Part shown: one piece after another, positions 7,834 through 17,113 of the stretch | Layout: each line of letters opens with the position of its first letter | Position numbering within the stretch: position 1 is the stretch's first letter | Notes under the pieces: generated by a model | What the model was told of the DNA's origin: nothing | Database searches by the model: none | The model's input: the letters and a program-made list of their open reading frames with translations, nothing else | Origin: Erginobacter sp964587835 | GTDB lineage: Bacteria > Auribacterota > Erginobacteria > Erginobacterales > Erginobacteraceae | Direction of reading: 5' to 3' | Assembly: GCA_964587835.1 (NCBI GenBank) | Contig: CAZPMN010000004.1 | Coordinates: forward strand, 1 to 64,000 | DNA: 64,000 bases | Program-made: the position numbers and the translations under genes

Positions 7834-8682
7834 ATGAGCGCGCCGGACGACAAGAAAGCCCTGCGGGCCCGGATTATCCTGGTTGCCTGTGGGATCATCT
7901 GGCGGGGCTGCGAACTTTTGATCGCCCGCCGGAAGGCCGACTCCCGGCTGGAACCTCTGAAGTGGGAGTTCCCCGGAGGCAAGATCGAGTTTTCGGAGGA
8001 TCCGCCCCGGGCCCTGAAGCGGGAGATCCGGGAGGAACTCGACTTCGAGATCGAAGTCGGGGAGATCTTTTGTGTCAGTTCCCACAATTACCGGAAGGGT
8101 TCGGACGATGTCGATCACGTCCTGATGCTGGCTTACTCCTGCTCCCACCTGAAGGGAGAGCCGGCGGTTCGGGACGTCTCGGATTTCCGCTGGGTTCAGG
8201 TGGAAGAACTCGATCGTTACGAATTCGCCGCCGCCGATTACCCGATTATCGAACGGATCCGCAGTCTCTACTCCCGCCCGGTTAGCTCCGTCCGGTCCGA
8301 TTCCCCGGCCGGCACGGCCGTCCTCTCGGACCGGGACTGTCCCGTATCCGCGCTCAAGGAAGAGGTCAACCGGTTCGTCTCGGAGCGGGACTGGGAGCAG
8401 TTCCATTCCCCCAAGAACCTGAGTATGTCGATCGCCATTGAGGCCGCCGAACTGATGGAGCACTTTCAGTGGTCCACGGTCTCCGAAGCGAGGTTGCTGA
8501 CCCGGGATCCGGAGAAGTACGAGGAAGTAATCCAGGAAGTGGCGGATATCGCCATCTACATCCTCAGCCTCTGCCGTTGCCTGAACATTGATCTCAGCCG
8601 GGCGATCGCGGAGAAACTCAAGCTCAACCGCCGGAAGTACCCCCTGGAGGAATTCTGGGGCCGGCATAGCGGGGGGGGTTGA
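7834..8682 (+). CDS. Nudix hydrolase fused to a MazG-like NTP pyrophosphatase
   Basis: This 282-residue fusion has two house-cleaning nucleotide hydrolase domains. Residues about 10-135 form a MutT-like Nudix domain with the box GGKIEF..E.......REIREEL; the last Gly of the consensus is Asp. Residues about 165-280 form a MazG-like helical domain of the dCTP pyrophosphatase (RS21-C6) type, with IAIEAAELMEHFQW and EVIQEVADIAIYIL carrying the acidic ligands. MutT enzymes remove oxidised dGTP, and the MazG-like family cuts (d)NTPs. A joint role in nucleotide-pool cleaning is inference. The ATG follows a near-leaderless promoter; an upstream in-frame extension is proline- and arginine-rich and unlikely to be translated. 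Confidence 0.85.
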   Translation: MSAPDDKKALRARIILVACGIIWRGCELLIARRKADSRLEPLKWEFPGGKIEFSEDPPRALKREIREELDFEIEVGEIFCVSSHNYRKGSDDVDHVLMLAYSCSHLKGEPAVRDVSDFRWVQVEELDRYEFAAADYPIIERIRSLYSRPVSSVRSDSPAGTAVLSDRDCPVSALKEEVNRFVSERDWEQFHSPKNLSMSIAIEAAELMEHFQWSTVSEARLLTRDPEKYEEVIQEVADIAIYILSLCRCLNIDLSRAIAEKLKLNRRKYPLEEFWGRHSGGG

Positions 8683-8716
8683 ATTTATGGCCGGGCGGGT
8701 TGAGGTTTCCCGAGTT

Positions 8717-8989
8717 ATGAAAAGGCTGCATCTTCTGATTTCCGGGAGAGTCCAGGGGGTCTGTTTCCGGGCCGCCGCCCGCCGACAGGCCCAAAACCTT
8801 GAATTGACCGGATGGGCCAGGAACCTCCCTGACGGTCGGGTGGAGATTGTGGCCGAGGGGGAGGAGGAGGCGCTGCGAAGTTTTCTCCGCTGGGCCGGAC
8901 GCGGTCCGGCCTCCGCCCGTGTGGATGACCTCTCGGTTTGTTGGGAAGATTACGGAAAAGAGTTTTCCGCTTTCGAGATCGGATGGTAG
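8717..8989 (+). CDS. acyP: Acylphosphatase
   Basis: The enzyme hydrolyses acyl phosphates such as carbamoyl or 1,3-bisphosphoglycerate phosphate. The 90-residue product has the full family signature: GRVQGVCFR with the phosphate-binding Arg18, and GWARNLPDGRVEI with the catalytic Asn36. Length is typical for the family. The start at 8717 matches the usual N-terminus (KRLHLLISGRVQG). An in-frame ATG at 8687 would add 10 residues. It lies 34 bp after the Nudix-MazG gene and is probably in its operon. Confidence 0.93.
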   Translation: MKRLHLLISGRVQGVCFRAAARRQAQNLELTGWARNLPDGRVEIVAEGEEEALRSFLRWAGRGPASARVDDLSVCWEDYGKEFSAFEIGW

Positions 8990-9020
8990 AATAGTCTATT
9001 GCGATAGGGGAACCGCGGAA

Positions 9021-10445
9021 ATGGCTAAAGCAAGCTTAAAATTTGAACCCGAGGTCAAATCCCTCTCCGCCCGGCTGGTCAAACCGGAGAAGCGGCGACT
9101 CTGGAAGGAGATCATTGCCTATCCGCGGTACCAGACTAACCTCTTTCGGTTGGGTCGCTGGCTGACCCGGGACGGGCAGTTCGAGGAGGCGGCGCTTTTC
9201 TACCGTTATGCGGTCAGGAAACATCCCCACTCCTACCGCTTCCTCCTCAAGCTGGCAATGGCTTACGAGAATTCCGGCAACGAGATTGCGGCGATCCGAA
9301 TCTACCAGCGGCTGATCCGCCGGTTTCCCGACCGGTTCCAGCCTTACCTCCGGCTGGATAAAATCTACCGGCGTTCTCTCCATTTTGACCGGGCGATCGC
9401 GCTCTACCGGGATATCCCCTCGCACAACCCAATCCGGGAGAGAGCCGCCCAGCGGCTCTATCACATCTGTGCCGTGGAGGGCGACCTTGACCGGGCGGTC
9501 TCCGTTCTCCAGGAGGCAATCAAAGACTTCGGCGAGTCCTACGAGCGCTGCCTGGAACTGGGGAAGCTCGCCCTCCGGCGGGGCGATTTTCTCGGCGCGG
9601 TGCAGAGCTTCGAGAGCGCGGTCGCCTTCCGCCCCAACTCGGTCGCCACCCGGACTTGGCTGGGGATTGCCCTCAAGGAATTGGGCAATCTCCGTTTGGC
9701 CGAATACGAATTCAACGAAGTGCTGAAGATCAAGCCCGACTCCTTTCAGGGTTTGATCCACCTGGCGGAACTGAAGATCCAGTCCCGGGATCTGGAGGAA
9801 GCTCTCGGTTATCTGGAAGCGATCGAGCGAAAGTCTCCCGACAACGCCCGGGTCGCCGTCTGCCGCGGCTGGATCGCTTTTAAACGGGGTGAGCTGGATA
9901 AAGCCATCGAATACTGTCAAACCGGGCTGGCCAAGACGACTTTTTACTTTGTCTGGGAACAGATTCTGGCCCACCGGATCATCTCCCGCTCGCTGGTGGA
10001 GAAGGGCGATGAAGAGGGGGCGGAGCTTCACCGCCGCCAGGCTGACGCCTTGCTCGGCAAGGATACCTATGAATCAATGATCAAGCTGGCAGAGAGTCTG
10101 CTCAAGAGCAAGAAACTGGAGGAAGCCTCCCGGGTCTTTCATCGGGTTCTGGAACTCTTCCCTCACAACACCCGCGCCCAGATCGGACTGGGGGAGATCC
10201 ATCTCAAGAACCGGGATCCGGAAGGGGCCATCTCCATCTGCCGCCTGGCCCTGGAAAGGATCCGGCCGATTTATGTCCGGGAGAGAATCCGGGCCCACAC
10301 CGTGATCGCCCTCGCCTACAAGACCCTGAATAAGCCGGCCCAGCACCGGAAAGAGTGCAAATCAATCCACGCCCTGCTCCGGCAGATCTACCTCAAGTCT
10401 TCGGAGAAGGCTCGCATCCGGAAGGATGCCGAGCTGAAAGAATAA
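9021..10445 (+). CDS. Cytoplasmic TPR-repeat protein
   Basis: The product is 474 residues with no signal peptide or membrane segment. From about residue 50 onward it is made of at least nine tetratricopeptide-like helical pairs (for example FEEAALFYRYAVRKHPHSYR and LEEALGYLEAIERKSPDNAR). TPR domains are protein-binding scaffolds. The ATG at 9021 follows a purine-rich stretch and lies 31 bp after acyP. No catalytic domain is present, and the partner is unknown. Confidence 0.85.
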   Translation: MAKASLKFEPEVKSLSARLVKPEKRRLWKEIIAYPRYQTNLFRLGRWLTRDGQFEEAALFYRYAVRKHPHSYRFLLKLAMAYENSGNEIAAIRIYQRLIRRFPDRFQPYLRLDKIYRRSLHFDRAIALYRDIPSHNPIRERAAQRLYHICAVEGDLDRAVSVLQEAIKDFGESYERCLELGKLALRRGDFLGAVQSFESAVAFRPNSVATRTWLGIALKELGNLRLAEYEFNEVLKIKPDSFQGLIHLAELKIQSRDLEEALGYLEAIERKSPDNARVAVCRGWIAFKRGELDKAIEYCQTGLAKTTFYFVWEQILAHRIISRSLVEKGDEEGAELHRRQADALLGKDTYESMIKLAESLLKSKKLEEASRVFHRVLELFPHNTRAQIGLGEIHLKNRDPEGAISICRLALERIRPIYVRERIRAHTVIALAYKTLNKPAQHRKECKSIHALLRQIYLKSSEKARIRKDAELKE

Positions 10446-10493
10446 CCATCCGCGGCGAGCCGGAAAAATTCCCCTGAGGAACTTCAGTTCAAA

Positions 10494-11279
10494 ATGGACC
10501 AACTGATGAGAATGACTGCCCTGTTGAGTGGAATCCTCCTCTTTCTGATTCCCGGCCCCCGGCTCTACTCCCAGACCGAGGACTCCTGGGACCAGGGTTA
10601 TAGCCTGATGCTGGAAGCTTACCGGCTGCGGGCCGCCGGCCAGGAAGAACCGGCCCGGGAGAAGATGGCTCGGGCCCTGGCTCTCTTCCGCCGGACCGCC
10701 GCCGAACGGACGTCCCTGGAGGTCCGGCCTGAAGTCGATTACGAGATCGAGGAGAGCCCGCTCGGCGTCAACCTGATCGAGAACCGGGCCCTCTTCAAGA
10801 TCGAGTTCAACTCCGGGTCGCCTCCCCCCGAAAAGGGCCCTCCGGATGGCGAAGCGGTCCTCCGGCTGCAGCAGATGATCGTCCAGAGCCTGGCCCAGGT
10901 GATCCAGGACAACGCCGAGCTCAAGGCTTCCCTCTCCCGGATGGAAAAGAACTCCGAAGAGAACTCGCAACTCGGCGACCGGGTCTCCGATATCAGCGCT
11001 GACACGGAAAATATTCCCGATATCGCCCAGGACGTGGAAGATATCCGGGACCGGACAGATGATATCTACGATCAGGTCGACAGTCTGGCCAGCGATAACG
11101 AGACCCTCCAGGCGGTGGACGACCTGGCGACCGAGCTCTCCGATATCAACAGCGCACTTGATTTGCTTCGGGACATCCTCGACATCGTCCAGGATATCAA
11201 GGACGATACCGGAGATATCGGGAATCTGGAATCCGGGATCTCCGATGTCCAGTCTTCGGTGGAGAGCTCGGGGGAATAA
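10494..11279 (+). CDS. Exported acidic coiled-coil protein
   Basis: An N-terminal signal peptide (about residues 1-28, ending near LYSQT) is followed by a helical N-terminal part (about 30-110) and then a long acidic region rich in Asp-Ile pairs spaced at heptad-like intervals (residues about 120-260: DISADTENIPDIAQDVEDI and following). This should form a coiled coil or a long amphipathic helix. I do not recognise the family. The start could also be the ATG at 10506. It ends convergent with the TMTC-like gene, with only 12 bp between. Confidence 0.75.
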   Translation: MDQLMRMTALLSGILLFLIPGPRLYSQTEDSWDQGYSLMLEAYRLRAAGQEEPAREKMARALALFRRTAAERTSLEVRPEVDYEIEESPLGVNLIENRALFKIEFNSGSPPPEKGPPDGEAVLRLQQMIVQSLAQVIQDNAELKASLSRMEKNSEENSQLGDRVSDISADTENIPDIAQDVEDIRDRTDDIYDQVDSLASDNETLQAVDDLATELSDINSALDLLRDILDIVQDIKDDTGDIGNLESGISDVQSSVESSGE

Positions 11280-11291
11280 TCCGCCGGCCGC

Positions 11292-13169
11292 TTACTCCGG
11301 GCGGGCGGTATCCAGGGCGAGCAACCGGCTCTTGATCCTCCAGTCTCTCGGGTAGCGGCGGGCGGCCTCGGTCAGAACCTCGCGGGCTTGGTCCAGCTCT
11401 CCCCGGGCGATATGAATCTTGGCCAGGACAACGTATCCCCGGGGTTGATCGGGCCTTTTGGCCAGCGCCGCCCGAGCGGTAGCCAGGGCCATCTCGAATT
11501 CCCCCCGCGATTGGTAGAGTTCCGCCAGATTCCTCAAGGGGGCGGCGTACCCGGGATTGGCCCCCGCTGCCTGTCGGTAGAGCTGTTCTGCTTCCGAGAA
11601 CTGCCCCCGCCGCTCCAGGATGATCGCCAGTTCGTTGGCGGCGGGAGCTTGATCGGGATTCTCCTCGAGAATTCCGCGCAGCAGCACCACCGCTTCCTCC
11701 TCCCGCCGCAGTTTCCGGTAGGTCTGGGCCAGGTAAAGGGCCGCCGGATGGTGCGAGGGCTGAATGGCCAGCGCGTCCTGGAAATGTCCGACCGCTTCCT
11801 CCCAGGACCTTTCCCTCCCCCGAAGGATGCCGAGATTGGTGTGGGATTCGGGAAGGCGGGGGGCAAGCCGACGGGCCTTTTCCCAGGCCTGTTGAGCTCC
11901 TGCGGCGTCACCGGACCGGGAAAGCGCGTTCCCCAGATTATTGAAGGCGATCGCCGCCCGGGGCGAAAGCGAGGTAACGCGGTTCCAGAGCCGCAATTCG
12001 TTATTCCAGTCGCGTAGGTAATCGCCGGTCAGAACCAAGAGGGGCAGGCAGAGCAACCAGCCGGTCAGCCAGACCGCCGTCTCCCCCCGGCCGCTCTTGG
12101 TCCCGATTCTTCCGATTAGGATTGCCGTGATTAAAAGGAAGAAGAAGGAGGGAAGATAGAGCCTTTGCTCGGCCACGATCCGCCCCGGGGAATGCAGCCG
12201 GTAGATGGACGGGAGGAGGCTGATGGTCAGGCACAAGCCCAGAGAAAAGAGTAAGGGGCTTTTTCTTGCCGCCACCAGCGCCCCGGCCAAGAGAATGACC
12301 GCCGCCAGAGAGAAGAACCACGCCGGCTCGGACCAGCTCTCCGGCCGGGGAAAGTGATAGAGTACCCGGAGCGGAAAGGGAAAGGTCAACAGCCTTAAGC
12401 TGATAACCAAAAGTCGGGAGGCCCCCGCCGCCAGGTGGGGGAGGGGTTGGGGGGCGGAGAAGGACGAACCGGAAGAGAGGATCAGCTTGCCGATTCCCCC
12501 CACCGCGGCCAGGAGCCAGAAGGGCAGGGTTGGAATCAGAACGGACCGGAAACTTTGCTCTTTTCGGCGCCCGTCTGCGGAGAGGATCAGCAGCAGGGGG
12601 GGGAAGACCAGGGCGTTCTCCTTGTAGAGAAGGGCGGCGGCGAAGAGGAAGAAGGCCGCGACCCGTCCGGCGGTTTTCCGGCGCAGAAAACAGAGAAGCG
12701 CGGCGAAGAGCAGGACGGTGGCCATCTGTTCCGCCAGATTCCGGGCGCCGATGATCGTTTCCACGTGGATCGGGTGGAAGGCAAAGAGGGCCGCCGCCAG
12801 CAGGGAGACTTCCGGACCAACCCCCAGGCGCCGGCCGAGGAGAAATACCAGTACGACGGTCAGGAGGTGGAGGGCAAAGTTGAAACCCCGAAAATAAAAA
12901 GGTTCCGGGCCGCCGAACCGGGCGAGCCCGGCCAAGGTTAACATCTGGAGCGGCCGGTAGTCATTGCGGGATACGGGGACGAGATTCGCCCAGTAGCGGG
13001 GTGTGAAGTAGGTTCCGGCCGGGGTGGAGGAATGGATGAACGGGTTGTCCCTGACCACCGCCGTGTCGTCCCAGACGAAGGGATAGTGGAGCGAGGAGAA
13101 AAAAAGTGCTCCGGCCAGGATGAGGATCAGCGTCAATCCGATCGCGTAGCGCCAGGAGAAGCTCATCAC
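11292..13169 (-). CDS. TMTC-like integral membrane protein with C-terminal TPRs
   Basis: This 625-residue protein has about 10 membrane segments in residues 1-400, followed by six or so TPR units to the C-terminus. The first outer loop has the acidic pair in YPFVWDDTAVV, as in GT-C glycosyltransferases, and the layout (GT-C membrane domain followed by TPRs) matches the TMTC O-mannosyltransferase-like family. A lipid-linked sugar donor and transfer outside the membrane are inferred from the family. It is one of only two - strand genes in the 7.8-36 kb segment. The ATG at 13169 is immediately followed by the first membrane helix. Confidence 0.8.
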   Translation of the reverse strand: MMSFSWRYAIGLTLILILAGALFFSSLHYPFVWDDTAVVRDNPFIHSSTPAGTYFTPRYWANLVPVSRNDYRPLQMLTLAGLARFGGPEPFYFRGFNFALHLLTVVLVFLLGRRLGVGPEVSLLAAALFAFHPIHVETIIGARNLAEQMATVLLFAALLCFLRRKTAGRVAAFFLFAAALLYKENALVFPPLLLILSADGRRKEQSFRSVLIPTLPFWLLAAVGGIGKLILSSGSSFSAPQPLPHLAAGASRLLVISLRLLTFPFPLRVLYHFPRPESWSEPAWFFSLAAVILLAGALVAARKSPLLFSLGLCLTISLLPSIYRLHSPGRIVAEQRLYLPSFFFLLITAILIGRIGTKSGRGETAVWLTGWLLCLPLLVLTGDYLRDWNNELRLWNRVTSLSPRAAIAFNNLGNALSRSGDAAGAQQAWEKARRLAPRLPESHTNLGILRGRERSWEEAVGHFQDALAIQPSHHPAALYLAQTYRKLRREEEAVVLLRGILEENPDQAPAANELAIILERRGQFSEAEQLYRQAAGANPGYAAPLRNLAELYQSRGEFEMALATARAALAKRPDQPRGYVVLAKIHIARGELDQAREVLTEAARRYPRDWRIKSRLLALDTARPE

Positions 13170-13217
13170 GGTGGTAGCGGTTAAATTCTGGTAGGGAGGA
13201 AATAATTACATTTTTTA

Positions 13218-13247
13218 TTGACCATCCCCGGTTCTCTCGTCTACTAT
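13218..13247 (+). promoter_or_regulatory. Sigma-70-like promoter
   Basis: TTGACC (13218-13223) and TACTAT (13242-13247) are separated by 18 bp, in an AT-rich intergenic stretch 48 bp before the start of the large exported protein at 13295. It probably drives the run of genes 13295-18295. Confidence 0.5.
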
Positions 13248-13294
13248 AGCTTATCCCGTTAAACTCTGTCAAATATCCATTAAGGAGGCCTCTT

Positions 13295-16072
13295 ATGACC
13301 AGAGCCAGGGTCTGCGCCGCCGCTGCCTTGTTTTCGTTGGGTGTGCTGGTGATTTCTTCCGCTGCTTTTCCCCAGACCATCCCCATTAATTGGGAAGGCA
13401 GGTACCTCAATCTCAAGGACAACCTGCGGGCCCTGGCCATCGATCCGCTCGATCCCAAGGTGGTCTTGATCGGAAGCGATCTGGCGGTGATTGCTACCAG
13501 GGACGGTGGAGAGAACTGGGCCGTCGGGGAGAGTTTCCGGACCTCATCTTACTCGGTTACCGGATCGGTCAGCGACGAAGTGCTCGAAACCCTGTATATG
13601 TTTGAGGAGACTGAAGAGTCACCGGCTCCCCCGCCTGCCCCGGAGGATTCCGGGCCGGGAACCGGAGAGGCACCCCCGGTCGAAGATATAGAAGAGCTCG
13701 AATCCGAGATAAGGAAACACGACCAGGCCGCCGCCGCGGCGGAGGCGGGCGCGGGAAGCCTGGAATCCGAACTTGCCACCGCTCGGGAAACCCTGGCGGC
13801 GGCCGAGCAACGCCAGGCGGCGGCCGAGGCCGCCGCCGCCCTCTGGGAGCCCGACCCCCTGACCGAGGGCGGTGTCCAGTCCAGCAACGACGAGAACGAG
13901 CTGGCGGAATGGCTTGAGGAGAGAAGCCTGCCGGTTCCGGAATCCTTCTCCGCCCGGCAGAATGACCTGATCACCTACCTCTCGGCCCATGCCGACAAGG
14001 GGAGCGAACTGCAGGGGGAGATGACCGCCGCCACCGCCGCCCGGGCCGAAGCGGCCGGGCGGGTCGCAGATCTGGAAAGTCAGCTGGCCGCCGCCGCCCG
14101 GACTCAGGAACTGGCCGGTGAAGAGGCGGAGGAGGCGGAAGAGTCGGTGGAGATGCTGGTTGATGAGAGTCTTGACCAGCCTGAAGCGGCCGAGGAACAA
14201 TCTCCGGTCGAGGAGGAGGAAGAGGAAGTGGTGGAGATCGAGGTGACCGGGGTCAACTACCTGGCCTTCGACCCGGCGGCCTCGGAAAAGGTCTATCTGG
14301 CCGCCTTTGACGGGGTCTACCGGAGCGAAGATACCGGCTCCTCCTGGAAGAAGATTTATACCGGTCCCAACCCCCCGCAGTCGGCGGCCCTCTGCCTGGC
14401 GATCGATCCCTCCAACCCGGACGCGATCTTTGCCGGCACCTTCTCCGGCCTGGCCCGTACCCTGGACGGGGGCCAGACTTGGGACCGTCCGCCCGGCCGG
14501 ATCGCCAATATGGTGATCACCCGGATCGCCGTGCATCCCTTTGACTCCCGGATCGTGCTGGCGGGAACCGCCGGCTATGGAATATTCAAGAGCACCGACG
14601 GCGGGAGCGAGTGGAACCAGGTGCTCAATCGGGCCGGGGCTGGGGCCAACCGGGTGCTCTCAATCAGGTTCGCCTCCTCCCAGCCGGAGGTGATCTACGC
14701 CGGCACGGCCAGTGGGATCTACAAGAGCCTGGACGGCGGAGAGAGCTGGGATCCGGCCACCGGGATGGGACTCTCGCCCACCGTGCTGGTCCGTGACCTG
14801 GTTGTCTCCCCGATCAACCCCGACCAGGCGATTGTCGCCGGCGACCAGGGTGTCTTCGGGACCGTCGACGGCGGACAGCTCTGGAGGAAGATCGCCTTCG
14901 GGACCGATTTCAACGGGAGCCGCTTTCTCGCCTTCGACCCCCTCGATCCGGCCACGGTCTGGCTGCTCACCTCCAGCCGGGCTTTTCGGAGCGCTGCTCC
15001 CGATCTGCTCGATCTCTCCGATGGGGCGGAGCAGTCGTTGGCCGCCTGCGGCGAGATCACGCTGAACGGAGAGGAACGCCACCGGATCTCCATCGAGAAG
15101 ATCGACGAGGAGACGGGCGAGGTCACGGTCAGTATTCAGTCGGAACCGCGGATCCTTACCCTCAAGGTCGGGGAGACCGCCGCGGTCGATCTGACCGGAG
15201 ACGGGAACGAGGACCTCAACCTGACTCTGGAAAGCTTGGAAGGGGGTGTGCCTCGCTTTCGACTCTGCCGGATCGCTCCCGAGCTGAGTGGTGAGGAGGC
15301 CGAGACGGCCGAGCTCATCCCCCCCGATCAGGTAACCTGCCTGGAGGACCTCGAGCCTTACTTCCGGATGGAGCCTACCTGGGTCGAGGTCCAGCAGGCC
15401 GCCGCCCGCTGGGCGGAAGTCCACCCGGAGAAGATCGCTGCCTGGCGGGCCGGGGCTTCTTGGAGAGCCCTCTTCCCAGAGGTCCAGCTGGACTACGACA
15501 ACCGGGACCGGAGACGGGAGGATTACGAACAGGAGGAGGAGTACAGCTACTCCCGGGATATTGAAGAGAGCTGGGAGGAGGCGGAGAGCTTCTCCTACGA
15601 AGAGCGGATCCAGTATCAAACCGCCTACACCGCGGGGACTTATGAAATCTTCCGCCGCGACAACGAGATCAATGACCATCAGCAATCCTGGGAAGAGTCC
15701 TATTCGACCGGTTACGGGGAGGGAGAGGAATACCAGGATACCGTCACCATCCGAGATAATGACGAGAAGTCCTGGGGAATCCAGCTCGAGTGGGAATTGG
15801 GCGACTTCCTCTTCAACATCGATCAGGTCCGGATCAGCAGCGAGGTCCGCCGCTTGGTGGAACTGCGCCAGGACGTGGTTGAGCAGGTCAGCCTCTACTA
15901 CTTCGACCGGAGGACCGCCCGGATCGATATGATCCTCAACCCGCCCGCCGACCCCTTCTCCCGGGTCGAAATGCTTTTGCGGATCCAGCAGCTGGATGCC
16001 AGTCTCGACGCAATGACCGGGGGTTACTTCTCCCAGACAATCAAGGAGCGGGAACAGAACTGCCGACGTTGA
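13295..16072 (+). CDS. Large exported BNR/Ycf48-type repeat protein
   Basis: TAAGGAGG lies 6 bp before the ATG and a signal peptide follows (ending near AFPQT, about residue 28). Residues about 30-95 and 310-560 hold repeated blades of the sortilin/BNR and Ycf48 type (DPLDPKVVLIGSD, DGGENW, SLDGGESW), which form beta-propellers. An Ala/Glu-rich coiled-coil insertion (about 110-300) interrupts the propeller between blades. Residues about 690-925 carry a helical module shared with the gene at 16192, including AEVHPEKIAAWR, VRRLVELRQDV and a final ...ASLDAMTGGYFS. The region before it is very acidic and Tyr-rich. A role at the cell surface or periplasm is likely; no catalytic motif is evident. 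Confidence 0.8.
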   Translation: MTRARVCAAAALFSLGVLVISSAAFPQTIPINWEGRYLNLKDNLRALAIDPLDPKVVLIGSDLAVIATRDGGENWAVGESFRTSSYSVTGSVSDEVLETLYMFEETEESPAPPPAPEDSGPGTGEAPPVEDIEELESEIRKHDQAAAAAEAGAGSLESELATARETLAAAEQRQAAAEAAAALWEPDPLTEGGVQSSNDENELAEWLEERSLPVPESFSARQNDLITYLSAHADKGSELQGEMTAATAARAEAAGRVADLESQLAAAARTQELAGEEAEEAEESVEMLVDESLDQPEAAEEQSPVEEEEEEVVEIEVTGVNYLAFDPAASEKVYLAAFDGVYRSEDTGSSWKKIYTGPNPPQSAALCLAIDPSNPDAIFAGTFSGLARTLDGGQTWDRPPGRIANMVITRIAVHPFDSRIVLAGTAGYGIFKSTDGGSEWNQVLNRAGAGANRVLSIRFASSQPEVIYAGTASGIYKSLDGGESWDPATGMGLSPTVLVRDLVVSPINPDQAIVAGDQGVFGTVDGGQLWRKIAFGTDFNGSRFLAFDPLDPATVWLLTSSRAFRSAAPDLLDLSDGAEQSLAACGEITLNGEERHRISIEKIDEETGEVTVSIQSEPRILTLKVGETAAVDLTGDGNEDLNLTLESLEGGVPRFRLCRIAPELSGEEAETAELIPPDQVTCLEDLEPYFRMEPTWVEVQQAAARWAEVHPEKIAAWRAGASWRALFPEVQLDYDNRDRRREDYEQEEEYSYSRDIEESWEEAESFSYEERIQYQTAYTAGTYEIFRRDNEINDHQQSWEESYSTGYGEGEEYQDTVTIRDNDEKSWGIQLEWELGDFLFNIDQVRISSEVRRLVELRQDVVEQVSLYYFDRRTARIDMILNPPADPFSRVEMLLRIQQLDASLDAMTGGYFSQTIKEREQNCRR

Positions 16073-16191
16073 TCGGAAAATATTTTCTGCGAAATAGAGA
16101 GTCAGTGTCTGATGAGAGGGGTCCTGGGCAGGGGATAATTCGCTTAATCAATATGGCAAATTCGCGTAATTCGCAGTCAAAGGAGGCCGAT

Positions 16192-17079
16192 ATGTCCTTG
16201 AGGAATGTCATCCGCCCCTCGGTGGTGGTGCTCTTCACTATCCTGGTCCTGGTCAACCTCGGCGCCAGGAAAAAGAAATCCCCCGCGCCGGTGACCCTCT
16301 CCTGGAGCGGAGGGGGTTATTCCTCCACCCTGCCGGTGATTGAGAATATGGCCGATATGGAAGCTCTCTTCGCCCACGAGCCGACCTACCGGGAGATCCA
16401 GCAAGCGGCGATGCGGTTCGCCGAGGTCCACCCGGAGAAGATCGCCGCCTGGCGACAGGGGGCGTCCCTGAGGGCATTCCTCCCCGACATCCGCTACGAC
16501 TACGACTGGGAAGACAGTACCGAGAAATACCTCCGGGAGCGGTGGGAGACCAGTTATTCCCGTGATTACGGCTACGAGTACGGGGAGGCCTATACCACGG
16601 AGGACAACTATAACTACCAGTATGAGCAGCACGATACCATCCCCCCAACCGATACCGCCTGGACGCTCCGCGAGCAGTGGACCACCGCCGACAACAGCGG
16701 CTGGTCGAGCGAGGTGAGTTACGACCGGTCCACCGGGGATGAATACCTGAAGGAGGTCCGGGATCGTTCCGAACGGGATACCCGCTGGCGACTCCGGCTG
16801 GAGTGGGATCTGCGGGATTTTATCTATAATGAAGACCAGCGCCGAATCAGCGCGGAAGCCCGCCGGCTGGTCGAACTCCGCCAGGACGTCCTCCAGGAGA
16901 TTAACACCTATTTCTTCGACCGCCGCCGGGCCCAGATCGAGATGCTCTACTCTCCCCCGTCGGACGTCCGCGCCCGGATCGACCTCCAGCTCCAGATCGC
17001 CCGGGTGACCGCCAGTATCGACGCCCTGACCGGCGGCTACCTCTCCGCGGCCCTGGAGAAGGCCGAGGAAAAGAAGTAA
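16192..17079 (+). CDS. Exported paralogue of the C-terminal module of the preceding protein
   Basis: AAGGAGG at 16180-16186 fixes the start, which gives 295 residues. A membrane or signal segment occupies about residues 6-25. The rest aligns throughout with residues about 690-925 of the upstream protein: QQAAMRFAEVHPEKIAAWR, a Tyr/Glu-rich segment, then ARRLVELRQDVLQEINTYFF and a closing ASIDALTGGYLS. The two genes are adjacent and probably arose by duplication of this module without the propeller. The family's function is unknown to me; the C-terminal helices resemble the long helices of envelope proteins, but this is weak. Confidence 0.8.
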   Translation: MSLRNVIRPSVVVLFTILVLVNLGARKKKSPAPVTLSWSGGGYSSTLPVIENMADMEALFAHEPTYREIQQAAMRFAEVHPEKIAAWRQGASLRAFLPDIRYDYDWEDSTEKYLRERWETSYSRDYGYEYGEAYTTEDNYNYQYEQHDTIPPTDTAWTLREQWTTADNSGWSSEVSYDRSTGDEYLKEVRDRSERDTRWRLRLEWDLRDFIYNEDQRRISAEARRLVELRQDVLQEINTYFFDRRRAQIEMLYSPPSDVRARIDLQLQIARVTASIDALTGGYLSAALEKAEEKK

Positions 17080-17113
17080 CGGGCCCGGCCAAACGGATCC
17101 GTCTCCAACCGCG

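Noticed and set aside
14660..15685. 341-residue - strand open frame
   Set aside because: It is opposite the large propeller protein, and its composition is typical of an antisense shadow.
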